A stretch of 64,000 nt of DNA from Saksenaea vasiformis B4078 (lineage: Eukaryota; Mucoromycota; Mucoromycetes; Mucorales; Saksenaeaceae), in contig JNDT01001822.1 in assembly GCA_000697055.1 (NCBI GenBank), positions 38,530 through 102,529 on the forward strand. Direction: 5' to 3'. Made by a program: the position numbers and the translations under genes. Of the stretch, positions 36,796 to 47,182 are shown piece after piece. Below the pieces are notes generated by a model. It saw nothing but the letters and a program-made list of their open reading frames with translations, was not told the DNA's origin and ran no database searches. How positions within the stretch are numbered: the stretch's first letter is position 1; the number at the start of each line of letters is the position of its first letter.

Positions 36796-39700
36796 TTAAT
36801 TACTTTCTGTAGATAGTAAAAGATCAAGACAGTCATTATAATTAGGTTGTAAAAATACACTTTGATCCACACGGTAACCTTCGTCACCCTAGAGAAAAAA
36901 AAAAATCCAAAACACCGCGACTCAGATACCAATGTCACACAAACCAGCACAAGGCACACGACCATTTTGTAACTTACTGTCCGCGAAACTGAAGCTCTAA
37001 TCTGTTTACCCACAGCGCTATCGAGAATACTAACTTGTGCTTCGTACGACGAACTTCGAAACCGTTGAGCAGGAATATTTAGGATAGTCTAGCATTCCCA
37101 AAACATACATTAAGCACGATCTCCCTTACCGCTCTCCCTTCCCCTCTCTTCTTCTTTATATACCTCCTCACTTCCGCAAACCATGAAAGTTGCGCCGCTG
37201 CCGTCGTCTATTTCCCACTCAAGCCATCCTTGCCATCCTTGCACTTCCGACACAGGCAATCTGCTCCGAAACACCTGTATCACATCGCCTGGAGAAATTG
37301 GACATCCGCAGAATTCACACCTCAACATGCCTTTTTCGTCTGTGCCCTCCTGGTCCAGCATCCCTCCCCCCTTTACTCCGCTGGTGTTTTCTTGGTAACA
37401 GCTGCTGATTGGACGAAGGCACGATGCATCTGCATTAAGGAGTCAATCAGTAACCCAGTCCCCTGGGTTGCCTTTCGAGTACGCCACTTACGTGCATCGG
37501 CTACTACAGCATGGCCCAGGTCGATAGGATCAAGACTTGTCTGTGTGTCGCTCATCAGGACGGCACTAGGATCTCGCCGGGTCCGGAATGCCCAACCCAC
37601 GATCATGGCCTCCACTTGGCAATGATCCATCCCATCCATAACGCGAAGCGATGTAATGCATCGCAACCATGAACTTGTCAACAAGCTCATCATACTCGAT
37701 ACTTGACAAAGATATGCTTCAGCTGCAAATGGTACAACAACAAAGAAAAAAAAAGAGCTTACCATTGTACATATCTGTGCCACAGATTTCACTACCGTTG
37801 ACATACCAGACTGGACCCTTACCATCAGCGTGCGTCGCGGAAGTCGTTAGGCCCGTTAACAGAACATGTTGTCCTGGTCGTAGGTGGCGTGCACGCCTTC
37901 CCGCCTCTTCCCATAAAGTGATGTCAATCTTGCCTAAACTAATTATAAGTAAATAATTCCTCAAGTTCTACTTGTGTTACCCGTTGGATCAGTTAGTCGC
38001 ATGGCATAACGATCCATTTGGCGTCCATTTGGCTTCTTGAAAGGACTCTGTAAGAGGGCATAAGAAGAGAACCAGATATTTGATTCGCCATAGAGATGAG
38101 CTTACATTACTTGCAACTGCTACAACACGGCCAAAAATTGTTACGTTGAGCATACATGAATCCAAGTCTTGAATGAAGATCCGATCTTCGTAAAGCGAAC
38201 AATCCATGTATCCCTAGTCCATCATTAAGTTTTTTAAACATGATCCACGTGGAATCACACCTCTTCATCCCGCTCCACGATGCCCCTTTTCTTGATGGGC
38301 TGTTGCCAGAAATCAGCTTCAGGATTGCCAGATCGATTTGTAGCGGAAGACGTATCGTGTATCTTTGTCACACCGCCCTCTTTGGCCTCTTTTTCTGTCA
38401 TGAGAAAAAGCACCGTGTCGTTTGTGTACTCAAACACAAGATCTGACTGCTGCTCCTGACTCTGCGTAAGATTTGACAACAGACCTGGATTATGTAATCC
38501 AATGTAGTCACCCTGAGGATGTGATCAATAAAAAAGGAGAGCAATGGACTACATGCTTACGCGTTGGATCATGGATGCCAGTTCAGTTTGTTCGTCGTAT
38601 AATGAGAATATTGCAGAATCGCTGTCCTCTGTCATGTCGACAACGTAAATATCAATTCGTCGAAGTCGTAAACGTCCATCCACATCGACGCTTGTACGTA
38701 CTGACGGTTCTGGAGCATAGTGTGTCATCGTCTCGACGTGGATCACCTCCGCGAATGAAAAACTGCTTAGTCACACGTGTCTTTTTTCTGCGGCTGTACT
38801 ACCTTGAGCCATAGTTTGTGTTTTTTCCGCTTAGTTATGTCGAATAATCCAGGAACGATGAGTGTACTGAAATTATCTGTGAACTCTTTCCGAACAAAGT
38901 CAGCATCCTGCGCTTTCAACATAAACATAATAAGATGTGTCGGGGGTATTCTGGCAACCCGGAACATCCGCGGTATGGTATCATTGCTGTACTGAGCTGC
39001 TATCACCGTATTCATCTTCGACTGACAAACAATGCGTAGGCTCCGATCCTATTTTTGGATATTTTTAACATTAGCTTGCTGACTGAACAGAGATTACTTA
39101 CCTTTAAAAAATGAGGCTGCGATTGAAGTGACGACCGTTTGTATGTGACCCATTGACTAAACTTGGAATGCATGTAGACATCTAAAACATAATTGGAAGT
39201 GCCGTCGCCTACAGTGAGAACCCGTGCAGGGAGTTAAGGGTAACACAAGCAGGATATGGTGCATAAAACTTTTTTTTTGATGAAAAAGAATATAGATTGA
39301 GGTATTCGGGATGAGCCGCCATTCTTTCACAACCACTTCCAGCGCGGCCTTTTCAAGATGATCTTGCTCGTAGAGAGAGTCAATAGTATAAAAATCTAAT
39401 CTCCATCAGGCTCTTTCAAACTGCTGAACGATAGCTTACTGCAATTAAGATTTTGAAACTGTTTTGCAACGAGCTGCTCCCACTGGCCAACAGATGAATA
39501 ACTCGTCGTATATATTAAGTTCTTACTTCAAGCTCTAATTCGCCCAAGATAATCGACTCTGTGACACCCACAGGATATTCATTGAGAAGTTTTGCCATGG
39601 TCACAGCCACCCATGACCTTGACAACGAAGTGTTAGATCAGTGCGATCGGTTCATCGTTGCCAACGTTACCAAGGAATGCGAATGGCTCGATTTACACTT

Positions 39701-39822
39701 TCGTCTTCCGAATCGCCGGCTTGCCTGTCCACAAAGGTCTGTTTGAGTTGGTTATGAATCCGATCAACCGCTTTTTCAAATTCCATGGAAACAAGCAGAT
39801 CTTTACGAATGCGCGGACTCAT
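36796..39822 (-). CDS. Three-OB-fold ssDNA-binding-type protein, Shieldin SHLD2/MEIOB-like
   Basis: Fifteen exons (39822-39671, 39617-39527, 39482-39440, 39395-39270, 39208-39102, 39048-38803, 38746-38561, 38512-38261, 38213-38106, 38047-37981, 37933-37763, 37722-37492, 37429-37164, 37088-36978, 36888-36796) give 749 residues; every junction phase agrees. The middle and C-terminal parts show three beta-rich OB-like units: RRIDIYVVDMTEDSDSAIF with GDYIGLHNPGLL; MLNVTIFGRVVAVAS with DPTGKIDITLWEEAG; and a C-terminal unit with a Cys cluster (CEFCGCP) then WLEWEIDDGSGATFMV and ETILNIPAQRF. This order, with a zinc-type motif in the third OB fold, is seen in RPA1, MEIOB and SHLD2. By eye the C-terminal block best resembles SHLD2. 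It probably binds single-stranded DNA in repair or meiosis (inference). The intron at 39209-39269 has a weak donor. Confidence 0.72.
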
Positions 39823-40018
39823 CGCGTTCCACTTTTTCACTCGTGACTTGTAATGAAAAATACTGTTCTGAGCACATAAAAAAAAGCATATGGCAAATGG
39901 TTCAAGCTCTTTGATTTTTGTTTTTTTTATATGTATGTACAGTAGAGGGAGTAAGACGAAAGGTTTAATGTTCGTACCAAGGAAAAAAGAAAGAGAAGAG
40001 GAAAATAAGGGGCTGTTT

Positions 40019-40592
40019 TTACTCGTCCATATCCATCTGTTCGACCTTTTCTGCCTCGACCTTGACTGACTGGAGACGCTTCTTGGCCTCGAGTGGTGCC
40101 AATTCGATGTTCTGCTGCACCAGCTTGACATTCTCTTCCTTCTCCTTCTCGTTGTTGCCCGACATACGGTTCTTGAAGAATGCACGTTCGCGCTTAGCAC
40201 GGATTTCCTGTACACGTTTCATCGCCTTGATCGTAGTTGCCATGAGGTTACGATCATAGCGCACAGGCACATTGCGGCGCTTCTCGAATTCGAAGGTAGA
40301 ATCCTACAGAAAATAATTTAAAACCAAGGATCTCGGCAGCTTATTGCACTTACAATGACCATCTCCTTTCCAGCAGCCTTTCTGAAGGCCTTAGTCCAGC
40401 GGACCTTACGGGGATTACGCTTCATTTTGAAGTTCTTGTGGCACTTGGATCGACAAAATCGGAACGTCTACCATACCGTTAGATCGTGAGTAGCAATTCA
40501 TCTAAACATACCTTGGCATCGTTGCGCACAAACATGGTGCCATGGCCAGGGTAGCAAGGTCCAGAGCAGAAATAGCAACGATCGATATGCAT
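40019..40592 (-). CDS. RLP24: RLP24, 60S ribosome assembly factor (eL24 placeholder)
   Basis: Three exons (40592-40512, 40467-40354, 40303-40019) give 159 residues. RLP24 occupies the eL24 position in nucleolar pre-60S particles and is removed by the AAA ATPase Drg1 in the cytoplasm. The N-terminal zinc ribbon has Cys at 6, 9, 32 and 36 (CYFC and CRSKC). It is followed by [20 protein letters not shown] and, in the RLP24-specific extension, [20 protein letters not shown] and [10 protein letters not shown], which distinguish it from eL24. The acidic C-terminus ends MDMDE. It is divergent from the shugoshin-like gene with about 154 bp between start codons and is followed on the same strand by the OB-fold gene 196 bp away. 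Confidence 0.97.
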
Positions 40593-40746
40593 GGTGTGCG
40601 CTAAAGGAGTAGAATTCTAATTTTTTTTTCTTGTTCGTTCACCACAAGCTCAGCCACCTGTGCCTTGAAGGTTACCCAGTGACTTGCTGCGGCACTTAAA
40701 AAATGCACTGCATTGGGAGACCGCACACAAGCAGGGCTGCGCTCTT
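40593..40746. promoter_or_regulatory. Divergent promoter RLP24 / shugoshin-like
   Basis: The 154 bp between the two start codons must carry both promoters. It contains a T run at 40620-40629. No TATA box is evident. Confidence 0.5.
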
Positions 40747-41217
40747 ATGGCCGACGAATTGTAGGTAACATGGAATGCCTGGAGAGCATCAATGTTGTTC
40801 GTTTTATTTCACGTATTTCCTTTTTTTTTTGCGTGTTGGCGGATGGTTTTTAGGCCGTACGACATTTTCTATGAAGAATCGCTAGCCCATTTTAAAAAAG
40901 TGCATACACGGCAGAATCGCGAGCTTGTACGATTGAACGTTTTGTATGCCGAAAAAATTAGAAGGCTTGAGAATGATATCTACTGCTTACGTGTTGAGAA
41001 TCTTACACTTAAAGAACAAATACGGAGCCTGTTGCGTCAGAAAGAGCCAGCTCAATTAATGCAAGAAAAGCCGCCACCGTCGCCCTTGCAGACAATGAGC
41101 GAGCATAGTCCGAGTCGGCGAAAACGAAATCATGTATGCTATACCTTGCCGAGCGTGAAGAAAAAGCTTCGCAAAGGAGATCCACACACCTTTGGAAATG
41201 ACATCAATAAAGCGTAA
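40747..41217 (+). CDS. Miniature shugoshin-like protein
   Basis: Two exons (40747-40760, only 14 nt, and 40854-41217) give 125 residues starting MADEL. Residues about 25-70 form a coiled coil, with RQNRELVRLNVLYAEKIRRL followed by ENDIYCLRVENLTLKEQI, matching the shugoshin N-terminal PP2A-B56/cohesin-protection region. Residues about 95-115 (RRKRNHVCYTLPSVKKKLRK) match the C-terminal SGO motif, which binds phosphorylated H2A at centromeres. Yeast and animal shugoshins are several hundred residues, so the long middle is almost absent here. Both hallmark ends are present, so truncation by mutation is unlikely. Role: protection of centromeric cohesion (by family). The short first exon is inferred from phase and a good GTAGGT donor. 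Confidence 0.75.
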
Positions 41218-41339
41218 TATTTTTTCTTGCAAAACACGATCACTCCTTATGTTTAGAGATGTGCCAAAGAAAACTACACTATAACTACGGCATACGTATC
41301 ATTGCATGTTAAAGAATTACTAGGTTAAGGAATTATCAT

Positions 41340-42340
41340 CACCAACAGATGGCCGTTGGAATGGCGGTGGCCAGCTATTGCTATGTCTAGCCTTACATAC
41401 GTACTGTTTAGTGAATGGATTTTTATGCTCTTCCCCAACTACTCCCCGTCCTTCAACATATTCAGAGCAGTAGGTGCCGACAGCCTAAGGCCACTCAATT
41501 ATGGCGTCATCTCCCTTCTCCCACTTCGGCCGTTACCCTTACCGTCTTCCGGAAAGAGATCCGTCCCTTTCGACAGGAACATCTGCTCGCCCTCTGCACT
41601 GGTCCCGGCGCTGTGTTGCTTTCTGCATGCCGCCCCCAGATAGGAACGGACCCCATCCTCTACATCCCAATGAGTAAAAACGTACGAAGCCGCTGTATCC
41701 GCTGGAGGTTGGGTTGGATGCCCAGTGGAAAGCCTTGAATATGTCGCAACTGCTCCACCAACACGAAGCTTAGCCATCGCGATACAATGCCTCGCAACAC
41801 ACCAGCGTCTGAATGCCCCATCAGTTATTCTTGACCCGGTATTCTTTGTGCTGAACAATCTACCCTCCTCCCCGCCTCGTCACCCTAGGCACATTCGCTA
41901 TTGGCAACAAACCTGGCCAGTGCTTTGTGACATCCTTCTGCAAATCGATTCTCCTACCCATGAGCCCCACTCGTTCCTTCCTGACCCACCTTACACGCCT
42001 ACCACTTCCAACGACCTTCTTCTCTGGCTCTCGAGCCCACCTACCCCTACCTCTTGAGTTTGACTCATTTTCCGCAATCACTTTCTTGTCTCTTCTCCTT
42101 CTGTTCTTCTCGACTATCGATTTTCTCTTTCTCGTGTTTCGTCCTTTTTTTTTTCCCTTCCGCTAGCAAGGGTTTTTTCCTCGTATTCTGCTTTTTGTCT
42201 TTTCTCCTGCGACCGGGCTAGAGCTAAAATGCCATTAGGCGCAGCGTTCACAGTCTTACGGTGCACCAAACTTATAGTCCGTGAATTTTTACCCAAACTT
42301 TTGGGATTAATAGCGAGACGAGGAACTTCAACCATCGAAA
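41340..42340 (+). mobile_element. LINE retrotransposon 3' relic
   Basis: Two overlapping broken plus-strand frames (41415-41738 and 41725-42057) read CRPQIGTDPILYIPMSKNVR then SRCIRWRLGWMPSGKP, and further QCLATHQRLNAPSVILDPVF followed by WQQTWPVLCDILLQID. This is the C-terminal region, downstream of the reverse transcriptase, of a LINE family I recognise from Mucorales (from memory). A pyrimidine-rich tail follows, and an open frame on the minus strand (42114-42335) lies in what would be its 3' end. There is at least one frameshift and no reverse transcriptase core, so this is a 5'-truncated dead insertion, as is usual for LINEs. Confidence 0.6.
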
Positions 42341-42585
42341 ACTAACGAGATTACAATATGGAGAGCATCAAATGTAACATAGTAATCTCGGTAGAATTGG
42401 GTTTGTTCTTGAAAAAGAAAAAGATCTAGGCATTCAAAGTCTTCAACATTTGAAACAGCATTATGGCAGGCAAAATTTGGCCGCATATCCGGTTAAATAT
42501 TTCTCCTTGCTTAAGCCATTGCGTAACTGAAATCTTTTTTCCCGAAAATCGCCTCCCTTACTTATTTTTCACTAACACTGCTACA

Positions 42586-43513
42586 ATGGCTCGCCCAAAA
42601 GCAAATGAAGACTTGCGTTACAGGAAGCTAAATCAAGAATTGGAGGTTTTACGCCAAACTCTCAGACGTCTGCCGAGAATATCGAGCCAATTGATGGCTT
42701 AGGAGTGGGGTTTCTACTTATGATAGGCTCAAGCTATTTTTACTAACTGGAACTCCAACGACGACAAAATAGAGAATCAAGAAAAACTAGCAGGAAGCTC
42801 TTAAGTACAACCATGTGATACATCCGTATTTCCGATCTGTTTCTAGCTCCCTCGCAGAGTGAGCACGGTGCCTCCGAGAGCAATGTCACCGGGGCCATGC
42901 TCGAGAAAAAATGTGACAGATATGAGAATGAAGTGGATGCTGCAATGTATTGGAAAGACAGAGATCAGCTCCTGAAGATTCAGGACAGCGTCCACAAAAA
43001 TGACCAATTATTTCAATAAACCGATAAGCTCTGCGTCATTCGCTATTTGGCAATAAATTATTACGTTATCGGAATGTTAGAGCACGGCTGGGAAAGAGGA
43101 AAGAGTCTACGAAAGCAAATCAGGTTGTTCTTTAAAAAGGAAAATATCACAGAAAGCTCCTACCGCAGCTGTGTTATCGGACAATGGCGAAACGTGTTCA
43201 ATGCTAACAGCTGAAATTCGCCAGCAAAACAAGAGAATTACTTTAGAAATCTTGCTATTCTTTCCCACAAAGATGTGGAACAGAGATGCATTGATCGGTC
43301 ATATTTTACAAAGCCTATGGATAGAGTCTGTTGAAAGCTATCATTGAAGATAATATCGCGTTGAAAGCAAGACTTCAGTGGGAACTATTCGAAGGTACCT
43401 TTCAGACTGTAATGAATCCTCCTTTTAGAACAAAAAGCCCGGAATCTGTCTTCTTTGATGGACATGTGAGATCCGACATAATTAAGTATCGGAGCAATGA
43501 GCAAAGGGTATGA
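42586..43513 (+). pseudogene. Charged/coiled-coil coding relics upstream of Fanzor
   Basis: Three exon-like open blocks on the plus strand: MARPKANEDLRYRKLNQELE with VLRQTLRRLPR (from 42586), a block from 42847 containing MLEKKCDRYENEVDAAMYWK with DRDQLLKIQD, and 43331-43513 containing EDNIALKARLQWELFEGTFQ. Each ends in a stop or an unsupported junction. They look like parts of one highly charged coiled-coil protein gene that has decayed. Whether it was a second gene of the Fanzor-bearing element or an unrelated host fragment cannot be decided here. Confidence 0.4.
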
Positions 43514-44211
43514 TGATACTACAATGAATAGAGAAATATGATGGTGACAACCTGGACTGCATAGTAGAACCGTTCTGCATAACAATTCGAAGAGGCCCTG
43601 ATAGTTGCACATGACGGACTGGGTTTCTACGCAAAGAACGGAAGAGAAAGCGCTTGGTTTGAGGAGCGCGAATGACAAATCAAAGGAGAAGGGTTCGGTC
43701 TCCCAATTGTGATTAACGGATTCCAGTACCGGCGTCATGGAACCATTCAAGATTTTCGACCGCCATACATACTGGAAATGATAAAGAAAACGAAACTGAA
43801 AAAAAGAACTTCATGCGTTCCGTTAAGCGTTAACATATGTCAGTATCTGAAACGTATAGCGGAGATTCAGAACTTTGTAAATATGACATCGTAGATGTGG
43901 GTTGTACTAAGGGAATTTGTCAAAATGTAACGAACCGTGATGAAACGTGCTGGAATTTTTCCCGTAGTGCGCAATGACCTCACTATTAACATTTTATTAG
44001 TGATGATAACCTGTATTGCATGTTTTTCTTACTCTTTCTACTTCTTTTATCTTTTTTCTCTTCAACCGCTAATGAAAAGGAATAAGAATATTGTGTTCCG
44101 CAAGAAACGGGAAAAGATTCGCAAGTTAGAGCAGGAAAAAGAAAAGCAGGAGAAACAGAGTAACGTGGCCCGTGTAGAACATGTTAATGATAATAAACAA
44201 AATCAGTAGTA

Positions 44212-44262
44212 TGCAAACGATGCGGAGAATCAGGACATCGTGATGGAAGAAGCCGTCTATGC
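44212..44262 (+). other. Zinc-knuckle coding block, probable Fanzor 5' exon remnant
   Basis: The plus-strand frame reads CKRCGESGHRDGRSRLC, a Cx2C...GH...C pattern echoed in the Fanzor frame 220 bp downstream (CPKC...HARSSNKLC). The block continues to a TAG at 44323-44325 in the same frame as the main Fanzor ORF. It may be an upstream exon with a splice junction I cannot fix, or a decayed duplicate. Confidence 0.4.
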
Positions 44263-44421
44263 AAAAGCCAGAAGAGAAAAGAGAAAGAAGCGGATATCTC
44301 AAGTAGATCAGGCCGAATCAAATAGTTAAACAACTTATGTCATGATTTAAACAGAAGAACGTCCGTTTGCGCGCTTTAAGCGCGGACGTGGCAGCGAAAC
44401 GAAAAAAAGTCTATTTCCTCC

Positions 44422-47002
44422 ATGAAAAATACGGGAAGGATGGAACTGAAACAAAAGAACTCGTATACACCGAAGAAATTCTGCCCGAAGTGTTTTGCGA
44501 TCTCCGGAGTCAGAGATTACAGCCACGCCCGATCGTCAAATAAGCTCTGTCCATATCATCCCAAGTCGATGAAGGAGGAAGCCGCGGAGAAGTTCGGAAA
44601 GGTTTATGAAATATTCTGCATCAAATCAGGCCTGGTCTCGTCTCTTCGTCTCGGATTTACAGACATTGAACAACCTATCGCCTCATGCGTTGATAAACTG
44701 CGAGATATTATGGTCAGAGTCACTCGTTTCGCGAATTACTTCGTTTTAAGGAGTTTTGAACAGGACTTGGATGTACCATCCATTTGTTTTTCTCAAAGTT
44801 TTTACTATGCCTGTGCACAATTGATTACCAACAACGTCATCACTGAGGACAACGTGCCGAAAGACTGTTTGACGGCAGCCTTCGAACGGTATAAGGTTCT
44901 CTCTGAAAATAGCACAGCTGACGGTTCTGGTATCATGCATGTCGTCTCTTCTGCTTGCGCCAACGCAGCTAAAGACGCAGTTAACCACGTCGTCGAAAAT
45001 TTTAAATCCGTTGTCAAGCTTATTTTGCACACTTGCTCTCTCAAAAGTTTAAAGTCAGTGCCTAGGTGCATTATTACTGTAGCTAACAAGAATTTCCTGC
45101 AATGGTCATTAAAAGCCTCTGAAATTAAGTTGATTGCAACCTACATGTATGAAAAAGCAGCGGGTGGAAAACCGGAATGGCCGGAAAAATCTACTAATCG
45201 AGCTGCCGTGGATCGTATGATTGATCAACAGCGTATTGGGCCGCTCCCAGTAACAGCCAAATCCCTGTCTGCTCTGCCTCATGAATACGTACCTTTTCTT
45301 CATAAAATCCAGTTGGAGTCTCAAGACGCCAATGCTGGCTTTCATGCTGAAGCGCGAGACAAACCACCATTTGGATGGTTACACCGGAAGTGTGTTGATA
45401 ACATCCCGGAATATCTACAAACAGGAAGTAAACGGCGACGAAACAAGTTTATCCGCGAATTAATGCGAAAGTTCGCTTCGCCACATGAAATGACAACAGT
45501 CGATACGATCAATTTATCAAGTTCTTCACTGGACTGTTTAAAGCGGTTATGCGCAACAACACGTGCGCAGATCGTGCATTCGGTCAAGTTCCTGCATGGG
45601 AAAACGTCATCCGCCGAAGGGTGCTTTAAGCCGGAGATAGGATTTGCACAAAAAGGAGTGCGCCAATCTACGATACTACCTATGCAATCGTTGCGACGAC
45701 CATATGTAGCAATTGACGGCGAGACTTTACGTTCGCTAGTAGCAAGTTCGAAAGCAAAAAGGAAAAATGTTCGTGAAGAAGCGCTATCTTTCGACGTGTT
45801 CAATTTCAAGAAGATAAAAAAATACAAGACGTAAGTTAACAAAACAAAAAAAAGAAGAAGAGAATGAGAGAGATGTCGATTGTTTACGTGGTACTAGAAT
45901 CCAAGACATGTTGGGCGATCCAAAAGCTAAATTTATGAATACTGTTCGAACTGACGGTCAAGCGGTTGATTTTATATTCGCCCGACGTAAAAAGCCTGAA
46001 GAGCTGACGGTGAAGCTCACAGCAGAAGATTTCTCTATTGACGAACTTCAACATGAGTTCCAACTTTGTGGAATCGACCCAGGGTTAACCGACGTATTCG
46101 TAGCGTCATATGGCTGCGGCGAAGAACAACATGAAATCAGAAGATTCAGTACAGCAGAATTCTATTCATCCGTTGGCTATCCTAACACGAATGAGCAAAT
46201 CCGGCGAATGAAACGGTCTCGTCCTGACGTTGAGGAAATTGAGAGGAACATGCCCACAGCTAAGACTGGAAAGCTTAGTGATTTTGAATAATACATCACC
46301 TACTTCCTGTTGCACTGCCACACTTTGCTGCAGTTCTATGACGAAAGATTCTGTAAACTACGGTTCAATAATTACCGCGGATGCCAGTCGCCATTGGACG
46401 AGATGGCAAATATCTTTCTATCAGGCGGACGAAAATACAACCACGAAAACAAAGCGAAGAAAGATGCTGCTAACCCTGAAAAGTAAGGATATGGGCGTGC
46501 GTTTCTGGTTACTGAACATCCATCTTTTGATTGTAGGCCACGTAAGTGGAAGTCAGCTGGACTTACCATCGATGAAAGGATCCCTTTAATTGCATACGGT
46601 GATGCAATGTTCAGCACAACAATGAAAGGAAAGAAATCTGGTCTGGCCAGACAGTGCCACAGGAGGTTAAAAAGGAGCGAAAGGCTGGGAGAGCTTGTGG
46701 TAGTGGACATGGATGAGTATTTTACATCTAGGGTATGTGCTATTATAACTACGTAACAATTGCACTGCTAATAACGTTATCAGATATGTTCAAAACCATC
46801 GTGTAGAAAAGACACACTCCAGAAGGTTAAAACTAGTGCGCTAGGCGACACAGATCTCCACGCGGTATTAGCCTGTAAACGCTACCATACTGTGTTCAAC
46901 CGAGACGTGAACGCTTCGCGTAACATGTTTTACATTGCTGAGTATGTTACTGTACACAAAGCACGCCTGGATGCATTCCGTCGTCCAACACCAAGATCGT
47001 AA
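44422..47002 (+). pseudogene. Fanzor (eukaryotic TnpB-like RNA-guided nuclease), one internal stop
   Basis: Four exons (44422-45830, 45898-46482, 46537-46732, 46784-47002) encode about 802 residues, interrupted once by TAA at 46289-46291 (codon 601). Fanzors are transposon-borne RuvC nucleases guided by an omegaRNA and act on DNA in the nucleus. The N-terminus has a zinc-type motif (CPKC...HARSSNKLCPYH). The split RuvC site is complete: Asp about 530 in LCGIDPGLTDVF, the AYGDAMFSTTMKG block, Glu about 725 in VVDMDEYFTSR, and Asp about 771 in FNRDVNASRNM. The zinc knuckle between RuvC-II and III is imperfect: CSKPSC has the wrong spacing and the second pair reads CKRY, with Tyr for Cys. Introns are all clean GT-AG and in phase, so decay is recent. 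The true 5' end is uncertain. LINE debris lies upstream and a dispersed repeat lies 115-180 bp downstream. Confidence 0.85.
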
Positions 47003-47116
47003 CAAATACGATTTTATTCTATGGTGTAAGTCAATATTACAAGTTAGATATTCATGAGAATTGAAACATTGCTGTTTATAACAGGGTTGCACCATAAACA
47101 ATAAAATTCAAAATTT
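47003..47116 (+). ncRNA. Candidate omegaRNA / right-end region of Fanzor element
   Basis: By analogy with characterised TnpB and Fanzor loci, the guide-scaffold RNA would be expected to overlap the end of the nuclease ORF and its 3' flank. This AT-rich 114 bp lies between the stop codon and a repeat copy at 47117. No secondary structure was computed and no transcript is known; this is a placement by analogy only. Confidence 0.25.
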
Positions 47117-47182
47117 TAACTGGATTCTTATGCTACTCTATGTAAATTTTGCGTCCATCAAGAGCCAGACTTGCGCTCACTC
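47117..47182 (+). repeat. Dispersed short repeat, copy B, 3' of Fanzor
   Basis: Fullest copy of the family: GGATTCTTATGCTACTCTAT followed by AAATTTTGCGTCCATCAAGA and CCAGACTTGCGCTCACTC. Other copies are at 16281, 16695 and 50621, all on the same strand. Its place just 3' of the nuclease gene suggests an element end or an independent short repeat. Confidence 0.5.

Noticed and set aside
36771..37013. Minus-strand frame ending in a hydrophobic segment and poly-Lys, resembling a tail-anchored protein
   Set aside because: It reads through an intron; the same DNA gives phase-consistent last exons of the OB-fold gene.
37110..37163. Alternative stop of the OB-fold gene at 37110
   Set aside because: The frame gives a low-complexity Glu/Arg/Lys tail, while a GTATAT donor at 37163 joins in phase to two further exons that look like the rest of the third OB fold.
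42114..42335. Minus-strand 73-codon frame starting MVEVPRLAINPKS
   Set aside because: Lies antisense in the LINE 3' end; protein-like but not separable from the repeat, so not called as a gene.
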